DNA of 64,000 nucleotides from Halobacillus amylolyticus (lineage in GTDB: Bacteria; Bacillota; Bacilli; Bacillales; Halobacillaceae): assembly GCF_022921115.1 (NCBI RefSeq), contig NZ_CP095075.1:1773501-1837500 (forward strand), in the 5' to 3' direction. Both the position numbers and the translations under genes were made by a program. How positions within the stretch are numbered: position 1 is the first letter of the stretch; the number at the start of each line of letters is the position of its first letter. Below the pieces are notes generated by a model that saw only the letters and a program-made list of their open reading frames with translations, did not search any database and was not told where the DNA came from. Shown here in pieces: positions 63,921 through 64,000 of the stretch.

Positions 63921-64000
63921 ATGTGGCTCTTTGTAGAGAAAGCAATTTTAGCAATGGTTATACTTCGCCTTATTTCCGGTTTTATTGAAATTACTGCTGC
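63921..64000 (+). CDS. YqhV-like (DUF2619) membrane protein, partial
   Basis: The window ends after 26 full codons: MWLFVEKAILAMVILRLISG then FIEITA. This is a first membrane helix ending in the SGFIEITAA motif of the YqhV/DUF2619 family of spore-formers (about 90 residues when complete). AGGAGGG lies 7 bp upstream. Confidence 0.75.
   Translation, partial: MWLFVEKAILAMVILRLISGFIEITA

Overview
The window looks like chromosome of a spore-forming member of the Bacillaceae. Support: alpha/beta- and gamma-type small acid-soluble spore proteins (17.7-18.2 kb), YjzC-, YqhV-, DUF3231- and DUF2512-type genes, strong AGGAGG ribosome-binding sites, several TTG starts and moderate-to-low GC. A halophilic or alkaliphilic genus is possible, but the species cannot be read from the sequence.

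Layout. (1) 0-4.5 kb is mobile-element debris: the N-terminus of a type ISP restriction-modification enzyme running off the left edge, a toprim/DUF3991 protein, a 5'-truncated LtrC-like protein and a MazG-like pseudogene. (2) 4.6-16.7 kb is a complete sugar locus matching the E. coli ycjMNOPQRSTU-W set: substrate-binding protein, two permeases, two sugar dehydrogenases, a TIM-barrel epimerase, a GH65 phosphorylase, beta-phosphoglucomutase and a GH13_18 phosphorylase, with a divergent LacI-type regulator and candidate operators. No ATPase is encoded, so a shared MsmX-like ATPase is inferred. (3) 17-19.3 kb has spore-protein genes and housekeeping hypotheticals. (4) 19.3-43.1 kb is the striking part. 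About twenty unrelated, mostly small genes all lie on the minus strand: acetyltransferases, HAD, DinB, DUF4269, DUF5412, LD-carboxypeptidase, tiny membrane proteins and two HEPN-like proteins. Most are separated by a short degenerate inverted repeat with a conserved GCGCCC core. Three group II introns sit inside that repeat, two of them apparently identical, and a tyrosine recombinase lacking its HxxR box lies in the array. It reads like a gene-cassette array built on an unfamiliar attachment-like element. (5) 43.3-56.5 kb is ordinary plus-strand genome: secreted M14 peptidase, nuclease lipoprotein, superoxide dismutase, DUF2254, a frameshifted CPA1 antiporter, a FAD/Rieske oxidoreductase, DUF2512, a membrane protein and DUF3231. 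(6) 56.7-64 kb has two isolated cassette-like minus genes bearing the same repeat. They flank a Cys-rich spore-coat-like microgene, YjzC, and a GntR-regulated beta-glucoside PTS/6-phospho-beta-glucosidase operon. A partial YqhV-like gene runs off the right edge.

Five genes (at about 15.21, 19.91, 24.30, 51.89 and 63.09 kb) are each broken by what looks like loss of one G from a coding-strand G run. Either this assembly under-calls G homopolymers or these are real lesions. Other genes carry true-looking nonsense mutations or deletions.
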